Origin: Variovorax sp. SG517
Lineage (GTDB): Bacteria > Pseudomonadota > Gammaproteobacteria > Burkholderiales > Burkholderiaceae_C
Direction: 5' to 3'
Length of the DNA stretch: 64,000 nucleotides
Assembly: GCF_013376045.1 (NCBI RefSeq)
Contig: NZ_JABMJG010000002.1
Coordinates: forward strand, 124,001 to 188,000
Shown here: positions 38,630 to 46,559 of the stretch, in pieces
Numbering within the stretch: position 1 is the stretch's first letter
How the letters are laid out: every line of letters begins with the position of its first letter
Notes under the pieces: model-generated
The model's input: only the letters and a program-made list of their open reading frames with translations
Databases searched by the model: none
Told to the model about the DNA's origin: nothing
Translations under genes and position numbers: made by a program

Positions 38630-38922
38630 CGAGCGGTTCTCCGCACATGAGCGAGCGCCTCTTTGAGCGTGAACGCGCGGCGGGAACTGGAGAAGCGTGC
38701 CGGCACCTCGTTGGTGAGGTACAGAACGCCGACGGTTTCAAGATGCTTGCCGTCCCAGCAGTCCTCCACCCGATTGAGCCCGAAGCCTTTGAGGAGCTTC
38801 TTGGCGTTCCGCGTCTTGCCGCATCCAGGCGGTCCGTACACGATGACGGACTTCGGGGTGTGCTTGTCGAAGGAAGGCGGCGCTTGCCTGGTGTACGGGG
38901 CGCGCGAGGTGGTGTTGGTCAT
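38626..38922 (-). CDS. Small P-loop NTPase-like protein (98 aa)
   Basis: Carries a perfect Walker A, GPPGCGKT (about residues 30-37), after KSVIVYGPP, but stops at 98 residues, far shorter than any complete AAA+ or kinase domain. A Walker B-like position may be in GVLYLTNEVP; no sensor or arginine-finger region exists. It may be a truncated ATPase or a genuine small phage ATP-binding protein; the intact overlap with the next gene argues against random decay. Confidence 0.7.
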   Translation of the reverse strand: MTNTTSRAPYTRQAPPSFDKHTPKSVIVYGPPGCGKTRNAKKLLKGFGLNRVEDCWDGKHLETVGVLYLTNEVPARFSSSRRAFTLKEALAHVRRTAR

Positions 38923-38931
38923 TCGAGCCTT

Positions 38932-39315
38932 TCAGTTGGAGGAGGTGAGCTCGACGGCCTGGACATGCGGCAGGATCGTGCGCATGTCCTTGAGGCTCGT
39001 GAGCAGGGTGACGGGGACGCCCTTCTTCAGAATGGCGGCCTTCGCTTCTGCGGCCTCGCGGCCGTTTTCGGGGTAGACCTGCTCGGCGTGCAGGGTGCGT
39101 CCGCGTCCGCCATGAGCGGGCCGGACCTCCATGCACAAGACCGGGCGCGCGTGTATGCCGTCGCGAGGCATCTTTACGCGCACCTCGGCGGCTGCAGCCA
39201 TGGTCCCGTGCAGTTCGAAGATCAGGCCTTCATGCGGCTGGGCGCCACTGGGTTGCTCGCCGAACATGTCGGGCTCAGCAGGCTGTGCAGACGTCTGCAC
39301 GGCAGCTGCAGTCAT
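38932..39315 (-). CDS. Phage hypothetical protein (127 aa), palindrome in 5' end
   Basis: No family recognised; the middle is strand-rich (EVRVKMPRDGIHARPVLCMEV) and the end helical. Codons 6-10 (VQTSA) contain the perfect 16-base palindrome at 39285-39300. The start overlaps the next upstream gene with a shared ATGA at 39312-39315. Confidence 0.6.
   Translation of the reverse strand: MTAAAVQTSAQPAEPDMFGEQPSGAQPHEGLIFELHGTMAAAAEVRVKMPRDGIHARPVLCMEVRPAHGGRGRTLHAEQVYPENGREAAEAKAAILKKGVPVTLLTSLKDMRTILPHVQAVELTSSN
39285..39300. repeat. Prophage palindrome, site 2 (perfect)
   Basis: GTGCAGACGTCTGCAC near the start of the 127-residue gene, coding VQTSA on the minus strand. Confidence 0.75.
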
Positions 39316-39542
39316 GGCGTTGGCCCTCCGGCGCCGGTGGCCAGCGACACCAGCACCACGAGCAGGACTGCCAGGGCGAGGAGCTCGATTGCGCGCGCGC
39401 CGGCAGCGCAGAGCCAGTCGAAGGGCGTGGAAGCCTGCTCGTCGCTGGGTACAAGGCCGTAGAGCGTGCGCGTCGACCTGGTCAGCTCCTCGTGCCGTTC
39501 CACCAGCTGGTCAAGTTCCTCCCGCAGCATCGGGCGCTTCAT
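39312..39542 (-). CDS. Small single-pass membrane protein (76 aa)
   Basis: N-terminal coiled segment (MLREELDQLVERHEELTR) and one C-terminal hydrophobic helix (IELLALAVLLVVLVSL). Function unknown. ATGA overlaps both neighbours. Confidence 0.62.
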   Translation of the reverse strand: MKRPMLREELDQLVERHEELTRSTRTLYGLVPSDEQASTPFDWLCAAGARAIELLALAVLLVVLVSLATGAGGPTP

Positions 39543-39643
39543 TGCGGGCCTCCGAGCATGTAGGCGATCGACGGGAGCAGCACAAACAGCAGGAACATGA
39601 GCAGCGCAAAGCCGGTCTGGGCGAGTGCGCGACCGCGGCTCAT
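39539..39643 (-). CDS. 34-residue single-helix membrane protein
   Basis: MSRGRALAQTGFALLMFLLF… with one hydrophobic helix and a basic N-terminus. Both its start (ATGA at 39640-39643) and its stop (ATGA at 39539-39542) overlap neighbours, which is strong support for a real gene despite its size. Confidence 0.6.
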   Translation of the reverse strand: MSRGRALAQTGFALLMFLLFVLLPSIAYMLGGPQ

Positions 39644-40383
39644 GGCTTGCACTCCGGTGCAGCGGAGTCGAGGGTGGCCACCAGCTTCCCGATGAGCAGG
39701 TTCGAGAGGGCCTGTGTTGGGTGCACGCGATCGACGGTGTCGCCGTCGTGGATCTGGATCGCGCGGATGTCGGCGAAGAGGGCGCGTTCTTCCTTGGCGA
39801 TCACCTGCAGGCGCGCGTCGTAGTCGTCGGCCCTCGGCACGTGCTCCTCGGTGCGCCCGATGCCCGTCAGCACCACCGTGGCGTTGAGGGCGATACCGCG
39901 CTGCACGATGCCGCGCGCGTTCTGATCCAACGGATAGCCGTTGATCGCATCCACCAGGCCGAGTTCGAACGAGACGAACCTGGTGTCGACGGTCTGATTC
40001 GCGAACAGCGGCATGCGCCGCTGGAACGAGTCCGCCGACACCGTCCGGCTCACGACCCGGTACTTCGGCCGCATGCGCCTCAACGTATCTGCAGGGAACT
40101 CGTCGAGGTGGCTGATCGCGTTGAAGCCGTCAAAGACCGAGTCGCCGTAGAAGGTGATCGAGCAGTCCTTGCGGGAGGATTCGAAGTAGGAGGGCGCGGC
40201 AGGGGCAGGCGCTGGCATCGGTGCTGCTGCAGGGGCGGGCGCGGGCGCAGGTGCCGAAAGCGGTATGGCCGCGAGCAGCGGCAGGCCGCCCATGCCGCCA
40301 CCACCGCCGCTGCCCCCACCGCCGCATGCAACCAGCGAAGCGGCTGCGGCCATGGCCGCCAGTTGGAAGACGTGCTTGTTCAT
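39640..40383 (-). CDS. SGNH/GDSL-like lipoprotein
   Basis: 247 residues. A signal peptide ends in a lipobox (SLVAC, Cys20). Then follow a Gly run (21-33), a Pro/Ala-rich linker (41-64) and an SGNH hydrolase-like domain with block I GDS (80-82, YGDSVFDG) and block V DxxH (D218, H221, DRVHP); the Ser-His/Asp elements are therefore in place. Lipoprotein lipases or deacetylases of this fold modify envelope sugars or lipids. In a prophage early arm, expressed or not during lysogeny, it may alter the cell surface; the substrate is unknown. Confidence 0.78.
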   Translation of the reverse strand: MNKHVFQLAAMAAAASLVACGGGGSGGGGGMGGLPLLAAIPLSAPAPAPAPAAAPMPAPAPAAPSYFESSRKDCSITFYGDSVFDGFNAISHLDEFPADTLRRMRPKYRVVSRTVSADSFQRRMPLFANQTVDTRFVSFELGLVDAINGYPLDQNARGIVQRGIALNATVVLTGIGRTEEHVPRADDYDARLQVIAKEERALFADIRAIQIHDGDTVDRVHPTQALSNLLIGKLVATLDSAAPECKP

Positions 40384-40532
40384 CGCGGGCCTTTCATGGC
40401 CGCGTGCTCCGCGGCCGGTTCGTTGGAGGCGGCGGCCGACGAGCTGGGCGCGTCTGTTGCGTCCTGCTGTGCGGTCGTGGAGTCGGCGAAGAGGTTGGCG
40501 AGCAGAGAGAGGGCGTCGAGCAGCCAGCTCAC
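40380..40532 (-). CDS. Small phage ORF (50 aa)
   Basis: A GTG-started reading frame (VSWLLDALSLLANLFADS…) whose stop overlaps the lipoprotein start as ATGA. The N-terminus is an amphipathic helix; the rest is Ala/Ser-rich. No ribosome-binding site is clear, so this rests on the overlap and the lack of other use for the 170 bases. Confidence 0.42.
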   Translation of the reverse strand: MSWLLDALSLLANLFADSTTAQQDATDAPSSSAAASNEPAAEHAAMKGPR

Positions 40533-40555
40533 GCCGTCGCCAGCGATGGGGCGGC

Positions 40556-40810
40556 TCAAAGGGCGCCTCCGTCTTTGAGGGTCCAGACGATCAGCCCGAT
40601 GAGAATGAGCTCGACCACAAAGACCATCAGGAAGGTGATGCGTGTCCGGGTGCGGTCGGCGCGGTCCTCCTGCCCTTCGGCATAGGCGCGCCTTGCGATC
40701 CGGTCCCCCTCGCTTCCCGGGTAGGACTGGCCGCAATAGCCTGCGTGCCACGCGCGGGCGAGTGCCTGGACCGTGTAGCCGCCGCTGGGCTTCGGCACGT
40801 GCCCTATCAC
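40556..40810 (-). CDS. Small membrane protein (84 aa)
   Basis: Begins at a GTG that overlaps the upstream gene's stop (GTGA at 40807-40810). A Trp/Tyr-rich N-terminal half (ALARAWHAGYCGQSYPG), a charged segment and one C-terminal hydrophobic helix (FLMVFVVELILIGLIVW) are seen. Function unknown. Confidence 0.6.
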   Translation of the reverse strand: MIGHVPKPSGGYTVQALARAWHAGYCGQSYPGSEGDRIARRAYAEGQEDRADRTRTRITFLMVFVVELILIGLIVWTLKDGGAL

Positions 40811-41094
40811 GTTGCACCGCCTTCCTGGGCCTTGGCGAGGGCGGCCAACAAGTCTTCGCGCCTGATCCATCCTGCATCGTTCGGCGTCACGTCGCGGTGC
40901 ATGGTCACGCCGAACGCAAGACAGACGGGGCGATAAGTCGGCAGGCTCTGAAGCGCGGCCAGTAGCCCAAACGAAGCGGGCGTGCAATGTGGGCAGTCTT
41001 CAGTTTCGAAGATGCCGTGCCAGAACTGCTGGCACTTGAGGCACTGGATCAGATCCACCTTCGCCCCCGGCGTGTGCTGAGCGGCGGCGGTCAT
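40807..41094 (-). CDS. Phage protein with zinc-ribbon-like Cys pairs (95 aa)
   Basis: CLKCQQFWHGIFETEDCPHC gives two CxxC pairs about 13 residues apart, suggesting a zinc ribbon; the remainder is helical and ends in LLAALAKAQEGGAT. Function unknown. Overlaps on both sides (GTGA and ATGA). Confidence 0.65.
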   Translation of the reverse strand: MTAAAQHTPGAKVDLIQCLKCQQFWHGIFETEDCPHCTPASFGLLAALQSLPTYRPVCLAFGVTMHRDVTPNDAGWIRREDLLAALAKAQEGGAT

Positions 41095-41309
41095 GCTGCG
41101 GCTCCGTTCCTCTTCGCAGCGATCAGGGCGCGAAGACGCTTGGCTTCGGCCTGGCCGGCCTTGATCAAGGCTTCACAGGCCTGGAGACGGCCTTGGTGCG
41201 TGTACGCAACGGCCAGCGCGGTGTTTGCCTCGTCGATGGTGGCGAGACGAAGGCAAAAGCCCTCGCACTCGTCGCACTGGCGGCCCGGGGTGTGATTTGT
41301 GACGCTCAC
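41091..41309 (-). CDS. Small phage protein, Cys-rich start (72 aa)
   Basis: GTG start overlapping the previous stop (GTGA at 41306-41309). CDECEGFC near residue 13 may bind metal; the C-terminal two thirds form a helix (ACEALIKAGQAEAKRLRALIAAK). No family recognised. Confidence 0.6.
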   Translation of the reverse strand: MSVTNHTPGRQCDECEGFCLRLATIDEANTALAVAYTHQGRLQACEALIKAGQAEAKRLRALIAAKRNGAAA

Positions 41310-41611
41310 GGCGCATCGCCTCCGAAGCCGCTGAGGGTGGCGCGGGCTTCTTCCACGAGTGATGCCAGCATGCCTGCGCCGATCGCTCCCGCCATCGGGT
41401 TGAGCCGCGCTACGCGTCGAGCGAGGGCCAGTGCGCGCGCCGCTGCACTGGCCTCGAGCTCGCGGAGTTTCGTGGTGTCGACCTGGACGGTGGTGTAGTC
41501 GGACGCATAAGGACGGCGGACACGCACCGAGGTCGTGGACTGGCCAACGCTGGGCCTCTTGACCTCGATGGAGAGCAGCACGTCTCGGCTCAGGAGCGTG
41601 GTGCTTCTCAT
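41306..41611 (-). CDS. Phage hypothetical protein (101 aa)
   Basis: A strand-rich N-terminal half (LLSIEVKRPSVGQSTTSVRVRR) and a helical Ala-rich C-terminal half. No family recognised. Overlaps both neighbours. Confidence 0.6.
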   Translation of the reverse strand: MRSTTLLSRDVLLSIEVKRPSVGQSTTSVRVRRPYASDYTTVQVDTTKLRELEASAAARALALARRVARLNPMAGAIGAGMLASLVEEARATLSGFGGDAP

Positions 41612-42003
41612 ACAAGCACCTCAACCAGGTTGCCGAAGTCGTCCACGACCCCGAGTCCGGATGTGCGCCAAAGGCGCCCGGTGTCGTCGTAGCGGCGAGC
41701 GCTCCAGTAGTAGCGGCCCTTTACATCTTCGCCGTGCCGTCGATCGGTGAGGAAAGCGAGCTCATCGCTGTGGCCGTGATACGCGATCGTGTATTCGCCG
41801 TGCGGGTGGGCAAAGACCCGGCCGATGTTCGGCACGAGCAGCACCTGCAGGCCATCCGCATTGGCACGGCGCAGTTGTCCGAGCAACGGCTTGACGCATT
41901 GCTCGGGATCGTCCTCGAAAGCTTCGAGGAAGCCGATGCACCTGGCGAGCAGAGTGCCGATCGGCACGGGCGCCGCTGGTGCGGCGGGGAAGGGAATGAC
42001 CAT
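41608..42003 (-). CDS. First gene of the left arm; phage hypothetical (131 aa)
   Basis: 131 residues, alpha/beta by pattern (GLQVLLVPNIGRVFAHPHGE, YYWSARRYDDTGRLWRTSG). No family recognised. As the first gene after the 116-base control region with the TTATGCAAA/TTTGCATAA inverted repeat, it should be expressed directly from the early-left promoter. Confidence 0.65.
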   Translation of the reverse strand: MVIPFPAAPAAPVPIGTLLARCIGFLEAFEDDPEQCVKPLLGQLRRANADGLQVLLVPNIGRVFAHPHGEYTIAYHGHSDELAFLTDRRHGEDVKGRYYWSARRYDDTGRLWRTSGLGVVDDFGNLVEVLV

Positions 42004-42033
42004 TTCGGCCTCCGTCTGTGATGACGGGGCCGA

Positions 42034-42076
42034 TTATGCAAAGATGCCTAAGTCAAGTCAAAGCAAATTTGCATAA
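42034..42076 (-). promoter_or_regulatory. Candidate early-left operator
   Basis: A perfect inverted repeat: TTATGCAAA (42034-42042) and TTTGCATAA (42068-42076), 25 bases apart, in the AT-richer gap before the left arm. Its core TATGCA/TGCATA also occurs, in the same inverted order, between the repressor and Cro-like genes. Probably bound by the prophage repressor. Confidence 0.55.
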
Positions 42077-42119
42077 GATCAGTCGTTGCATCGGTTCAAC
42101 GACGCGGCATCGTAGAAAT

Positions 42120-42638
42120 TTAGCCTCCGCTGGAACTGGAGGATCGTGGCTGAAGGTCGTTTCCCGGCTCTCCCAGCAGGCGATCAATGCGATCGGCTGC
42201 GCGCGGGGCGTCTTCTGGCGTCATGGCCATGTCTGCCAAGAGGGAGGCGACAGCTTTTCGTGCAGGAAGGTCGAAGGGTGTCAATGCCTTGCCGAGCTGA
42301 AGCACCAGCTCGTGGACAGATAGAGGGCGGGCAGTCGTTCGTATGGGCGTCGGGGCGGGCGATGCTGCTCCTACTCCCCCTTGGCCCGACTCCGCGTTCA
42401 AGAATCCGCGAGCAATAGCAACGGCTTCCGCGGCCTCGTCATCGAGGAACGCCTCGACCTTGACGCCGTAGTGCTTGGCCACAGGCTCTAGGGTGGCCCA
42501 GCGCGGGTTCTGGGTGCGTCCGTCGATGAAGCGAGCAATTTGCGACTGCAGAGTCCGAGCGCCGAGCGTGTCCGCGAGAGAGTTCGGATTCTCTCCCGCT
42601 GCACTCATCAACGCCTTCAGAAGCTGCCTGCCGTTCAT
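42120..42638 (-). CDS. Prophage repressor (XRE-type, no S24 peptidase domain)
   Basis: 172 residues. The N-terminal helix-turn-helix (about 20-60, ADTLGARTLQSQIARFIDGRTQNPRW) is followed by a region to residue 170 without the LexA-type autopeptidase motifs, so SOS induction by self-cleavage is not predicted from this sequence. The ATG is chosen at 42636-42638; upstream in-frame codons run into the divergent control region. Divergent from the Cro-like gene, 70 bases away. Confidence 0.82.
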   Translation of the reverse strand: MNGRQLLKALMSAAGENPNSLADTLGARTLQSQIARFIDGRTQNPRWATLEPVAKHYGVKVEAFLDDEAAEAVAIARGFLNAESGQGGVGAASPAPTPIRTTARPLSVHELVLQLGKALTPFDLPARKAVASLLADMAMTPEDAPRAADRIDRLLGEPGNDLQPRSSSSSGG

Positions 42639-42646
42639 GAAACGAC

Positions 42647-42701
42647 TATGCAGCATTGAGTAATGCGAAATCGCGTCAGTGGTTAGGCAAACATGCATAA
42701 T
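42647..42701. promoter_or_regulatory. Divergent repressor/Cro control region with TATGCA half-sites
   Basis: TATGCA at 42647-42652 and TGCATA at 42694-42699 are inverted with respect to each other, as in the left operator. The second lies within a -10-like CATAAT (42696-42701) facing the Cro-like gene. A lambda-like OR/OL pair is inferred. Confidence 0.45.
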
Positions 42702-42708
42702 GCTGGCC

Positions 42709-42921
42709 ATGAGCAAGACCACGGAAATGATCAAGCGGCTTCGGCACCGAGGGCTTTCCGGTTCCGAGATTGCCCGTAGGGCTGGCGTCTCCCAGTCGCG
42801 AATCTCGCGCTGGGAGAACGGAGCAGTTCCTGCAGCTGCCGACGATGTCTGGAAGCTGCAGGAGCTCGAGAGGTCTTTGGAGGCGTCCTCTTCGGACGAG
42901 AGGGCAGAGGCGACAACGTGA
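42709..42921 (+). CDS. Cro-like XRE regulator (70 aa)
   Basis: 70 residues with one helix-turn-helix (GLSGSEIARRAGVSQSRISRWENG). Short and divergent from the repressor, as Cro. The ATG at 42709 is preferred; an ATG three codons upstream lies inside the operator half-site region. Confidence 0.78.
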   Translation: MSKTTEMIKRLRHRGLSGSEIARRAGVSQSRISRWENGAVPAAADDVWKLQELERSLEASSSDERAEATT

Positions 42922-43091
42922 GCCGACGCGCCTCCCAGTTTTCCCCCGCCGCCGCAGACGTCGGCGCGCTTTCCCTTTCGGCAATCCCTCCTCCTTCGCC
43001 GCGCGCGGGAAGGCGCGCGGTGTTGGGTGCGCCGAGGCGGCGGGGTCTTTGTGTTTTTGTCATGGCGGCAGTCTCCCGCGCCGCAGCATGA
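42918..43091 (+). CDS. Possible small ORF (57 aa)
   Basis: A GTG overlapping the Cro-like stop (GTGA at 42918-42921) opens a 57-codon frame (VSRRASQFSPAAADVGALSL…) across the gap before the CII-like gene. It fits this phage's overlap style, but the sequence is basic and low in complexity and a T-run (GTCTTTGTGTTTTTG) lies inside it. Confidence 0.28.
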   Translation: MSRRASQFSPAAADVGALSLSAIPPPSPRAGRRAVLGAPRRRGLCVFVMAAVSRAAA

Positions 43092-43122
43092 CTGTCAGTA
43101 ACTACGAAAGAGAGCCGTCGTA

Positions 43123-43593
43123 ATGGCCATGGATGTGAAGGTCGCCGCGTTCAACGTGGCGCATGACTACGAAGGCGGCGTGGTGCAGCTTGCACCCCTG
43201 ATCGGGAAGAATCACAACACGCTCAATGCCGAGGTGGCGGGCGTCGGAAGCGCCAAGCTCGGCCTGCTCGACGCAGTGAAGATAACGCTGCGCACCCGGG
43301 ACTTCCGCATCCTGGACGCATTCAATGCGACCTGCGGACGCATGTCGATCCCGCTACCGGAGATGCTGGACGTCGAGGGTGACGACTGCATGCGCGCGCT
43401 GGCCGACTCGTCGCGGGAGTACAGCGAGCTCGTGTCGACCACCTGCTCGTCCCTGGCGGATGACGGATGGGTCTCCGACAACGAGCTGAAGAAGCTGCAG
43501 ACAGAAGCGGGGCAGGCGATCAGCGCCATCAACGCGCTTATGGCCGCGGCGACCAGGCGCAACCAGGCGGGGAAACCGCGGAGTGCGACATGA
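43123..43593 (+). CDS. Phage regulatory protein CII-like (CP76 family)
   Basis: 156 residues. The order VAHDYEGGVVQLAPLIGKNHNTL, LGLLDAVKITLRTRDFRIL, and PLPEML is that of the Phage_CP76/CII-like regulators found just right of Cro in many temperate phages of proteobacteria. By family it activates lysogeny functions. The start is the ATG at 43123; the second ATG (43129) is possible. Confidence 0.82.
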   Translation: MAMDVKVAAFNVAHDYEGGVVQLAPLIGKNHNTLNAEVAGVGSAKLGLLDAVKITLRTRDFRILDAFNATCGRMSIPLPEMLDVEGDDCMRALADSSREYSELVSTTCSSLADDGWVSDNELKKLQTEAGQAISAINALMAAATRRNQAGKPRSAT

Positions 43594-43892
43594 GGCCAGT
43601 GGGGGAAGTCCGTGAGGCCCTTTGGAATGCGGCGGTCGTCCTGACGACGCCCGAGCGCGCACCAACGCTCCTCGAGCTGGCTCATCACGCACGTGTCGGT
43701 TATTCGGCCGCGCGTCGCACGGTTGACAACATGCGCAGGGCAGGGGTGCTTGAGCCCGTGCGTGATCGAGAGGTCGACTACCGGCACAAGCCGGTGAAGG
43801 AATACAGCCCGTGCGGTCGGCACGCTGCGGCCTCCCGCTCATCGTGCTCTTTGCGCGACGCGATCGCATCCTGGCCAGCGGCGGCGGTCTAG
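43590..43892 (+). CDS. Phage winged-helix protein (100 aa)
   Basis: ATGA overlap with the CII-like gene. A winged helix-turn-helix reads TLLELAHHARVGYSAARRTVDNMRRAG…VDYRHKPVKEY. Typical of small phage replication-initiation or regulatory adaptors beside the primase gene; exact role unknown. Confidence 0.7.
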   Translation: MRPVGEVREALWNAAVVLTTPERAPTLLELAHHARVGYSAARRTVDNMRRAGVLEPVRDREVDYRHKPVKEYSPCGRHAAASRSSCSLRDAIASWPAAAV

Positions 43893-43895
43893 AAG

Positions 43896-46559
43896 ATGGC
43901 CGACCAATCGAAGAAGCTGCCTGATATCAATTTCGGGGCGCTGGGTAGGGCGCTGCTCGCCCGCGCGGCAGATCTGGTTGCACAGTGGCTGCCGGGTGGC
44001 ACTCGCAAAGGCGATGAGTACGTCTGTGGTTCGCTCGCGGGGGGAAGTGGCAACAGCTGCTCGGTCAACCTGACGACCGGCGCGTGGGCCGACTTTGCCG
44101 GCGATGACCGCGACCGAGGCGGGGATCTGATCAGCCTGTATGCAGCGATCCACATGCTCGACAACGGGCAGGCTGCGCTGCAGCTCGCGCGATCCGAAGG
44201 ACTTGAGGACGTGGCCGGCATCGTCGCGCGCAGAGGGGGCGAAGCGCCTCCGCCGCCACCTCGGCCGCCGGCGCCGGCGCCGCGGCCAAAAGAGTCCGAG
44301 AAATGGACCACGGTCATTCCCGTGCCGGCCGTCGCGCCGCAACCGACGTTCTGGCATTACGAGCGCAAGGTGGAGGACATCATCCACAAGGCGGCGTACT
44401 ACGTCGGCGAGCACCTGCTGGGTTTCGTCGTTCGCTTTCGCACAAGCGGCGGCGGCAAAGAGACCCTGCCGTATACCTGGTGCACGAGCTCGCGCGATGG
44501 CGGGTCGAAGTGGCACTGGCGCCAGTGGGATGTACCTCGACCGCTGTACTACCCTGGCCGTCAGCATCCCGAAGGGCGCACCGTCATCTTGGTCGAGGGG
44601 GAGATAAAGGCCGAAGTGCTGCAGGCGCTGCTCGATCGACATGCCCCCGGTGTGTACTGCGTCGTCAGTTGGCCGGGCGGTAGCAAGGCCTGGAAAAAGG
44701 CGTCGTGGGTATATCTCAAGGGCTGCACGGTCGTGCTGTGGCCCGACTGTGATGCGAAGCGCGAGTTGCCGACACCGAAGGAGCGCCAGGCCTGCGCCGA
44801 CGATGCGGCCCTGGAGGAGCTCAAGGCGTCCAAGCCGCTGCTGCCGGCAAGAAAGCAGCCGGGCATGTCTGCGATGCTGGGTATCGGCGTCCACCTGCGC
44901 GATGCCCATCAGGCGGCGGTTTCCATCCTTCCCATTCCGGAGCCTGGCGAGGTGGAGGATGGCTGGGACTGTCGCGATGCCATCGAGGTCGACGGCTGGG
45001 ACGGAACCCGCGTGCTCGAGTTCTTCGCGCGTGCGCAGCCGTTGCCGGACCTGGTCGACGACACGCCCTCGCCGACGTCCCCGCCGATCGACGAGAAGGC
45101 GTCGGCAAGTGGCGGGCGCGATGAAGAAGCTGCAGAAGACCAGGGCGAAGACGCATTCCAGGGCTACCTGGACTTCATCTGCAAGCAGGCCAAGTGCAAG
45201 ACGTGGGAGCTGGGCGTCAACCGCCATATGGTGATCGCCGCGCTGAGAAAAGCGCCGGCATTGGCCGGCGTCGTGGGATACGACGATCTCCGCAGCACGC
45301 CGAGCACGCAGCGGCCGTGGCCTTGGCGCCAGGATGCCGCGCCGATGACCGATGCCGATGATCTTCGGCTCGGCGACTGGTTGACGCAGAAGTACAGGAT
45401 CAAGGCGGCCTCGCGTGGGGCGCTGTCCGAAGCGATCGAGACGGTCGCCGACGAGAACCACTTCCACCCGTTTCGCGACTGGGTGCAGACGCAAAAGTGG
45501 GACGAGAAGCCGCGCACCCGGAAGTGGTTGATCCATGTTCTCGGGCGCGATGTCGCCGCGCTGCCGGAGAGGGAGCGGATCTACCTCGAGATGGTCGGTC
45601 ACTTCATCCTACTGGGTCATGTGGCCCGGGTGATGCGGCCTGGCTGCAAGTTCGACTATTCGATCGTGCTCGAGGGCAAGACCGGCATGGGCAAGTCGAC
45701 CTTGCCGGAGACGCTGGTGGGCGAGGCCTTCTTCAGCGACACCCATTTCGACATCGGCGCCGGCAAGGATGGCTTCGAGCAGCTGAGCGGGATCATCGCC
45801 TACGAGCTCTCCGAGATGACCGCATTTCGGCGGGCTGACAGCGAGTCGGTGAAGCAGTTCTTCAGCACGCGCAAGGACCGGTACCGCGGCGCCTACGGGC
45901 GCTACGTCACCGACCACCCTCGCCAGTGCGTGATCTGGTGTACGACGAACAAGAGGCAATACCTCTACGACTTGACCGGCAACCGACGCTTCTGGCCCGT
46001 GTGGGTCTATCAGCCGCTGAACATCGAGTGGCTGCGAAAGTGGCGAGGCCAACTCTTTGCGGAAGCCCTGGTCATGCTGCAGGCCGGCGAGCGAATCTTC
46101 CCGACGCACGAGGAGGAGCGGCTGTACTTCAAGCCCGAGCAGGAAAAGCGCCTGGTGGAAACCTCGGTGCAGTCCAAGCTCTACGACTTGCTGACACGCG
46201 AGGGCGCCGCGCGCACGGAAGGACGCTTGACGAGCGAGCTCAGCCAGCACACCACCTTCGTGACCATCGCGCAGATGACCGCGGCCCTGGGCGCAGACCC
46301 GGCGAAGTCGACGGCGCTGCTGGAGACCCAGATCCGCGACTGGCTCGTGGAAAACGGTTGGCAGCGCGCGCGTGCGGGCAAGCCTGCAGTGCCGGGCGGA
46401 TCTCGCCCTTGGGGGTACGCAAGGCCGGAGGTCTGGCCACCGGTCGACGAGGACGAAGAGTCGGGGGGCAATGGTCCCTCTGGCAATGACGATGAACGGG
46501 GAGATCCGCCTGCACCGGCGGACGATCCCTATGGAGGCCGTGACGATGCGCCTTTCTGA
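43896..46559 (+). CDS. Primase-helicase with VapE-type C-terminal ATPase (887 aa)
   Basis: N-terminal region (about 25-110) resembles the CHC2-like zinc/primase lead (GDEYVCGSLAGGSGNSCSVNL, WADFAGDDRDRGGD), then a toprim-like part with ILVEGEIKAE and WPDCDAK (about 225-290). The C-terminal half is the VirE/VapE P-loop ATPase with Walker A GKTGMGKST at about 594-602, and AYELSEMTAFRRADSESVKQF and LTGNRRFWPVWV. This architecture supplies priming and helicase activities for phage replication. The final 60 residues are acidic and Gly/Pro-rich. Confidence 0.88.
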   Translation: MADQSKKLPDINFGALGRALLARAADLVAQWLPGGTRKGDEYVCGSLAGGSGNSCSVNLTTGAWADFAGDDRDRGGDLISLYAAIHMLDNGQAALQLARSEGLEDVAGIVARRGGEAPPPPPRPPAPAPRPKESEKWTTVIPVPAVAPQPTFWHYERKVEDIIHKAAYYVGEHLLGFVVRFRTSGGGKETLPYTWCTSSRDGGSKWHWRQWDVPRPLYYPGRQHPEGRTVILVEGEIKAEVLQALLDRHAPGVYCVVSWPGGSKAWKKASWVYLKGCTVVLWPDCDAKRELPTPKERQACADDAALEELKASKPLLPARKQPGMSAMLGIGVHLRDAHQAAVSILPIPEPGEVEDGWDCRDAIEVDGWDGTRVLEFFARAQPLPDLVDDTPSPTSPPIDEKASASGGRDEEAAEDQGEDAFQGYLDFICKQAKCKTWELGVNRHMVIAALRKAPALAGVVGYDDLRSTPSTQRPWPWRQDAAPMTDADDLRLGDWLTQKYRIKAASRGALSEAIETVADENHFHPFRDWVQTQKWDEKPRTRKWLIHVLGRDVAALPERERIYLEMVGHFILLGHVARVMRPGCKFDYSIVLEGKTGMGKSTLPETLVGEAFFSDTHFDIGAGKDGFEQLSGIIAYELSEMTAFRRADSESVKQFFSTRKDRYRGAYGRYVTDHPRQCVIWCTTNKRQYLYDLTGNRRFWPVWVYQPLNIEWLRKWRGQLFAEALVMLQAGERIFPTHEEERLYFKPEQEKRLVETSVQSKLYDLLTREGAARTEGRLTSELSQHTTFVTIAQMTAALGADPAKSTALLETQIRDWLVENGWQRARAGKPAVPGGSRPWGYARPEVWPPVDEDEESGGNGPSGNDDERGDPPAPADDPYGGRDDAPF

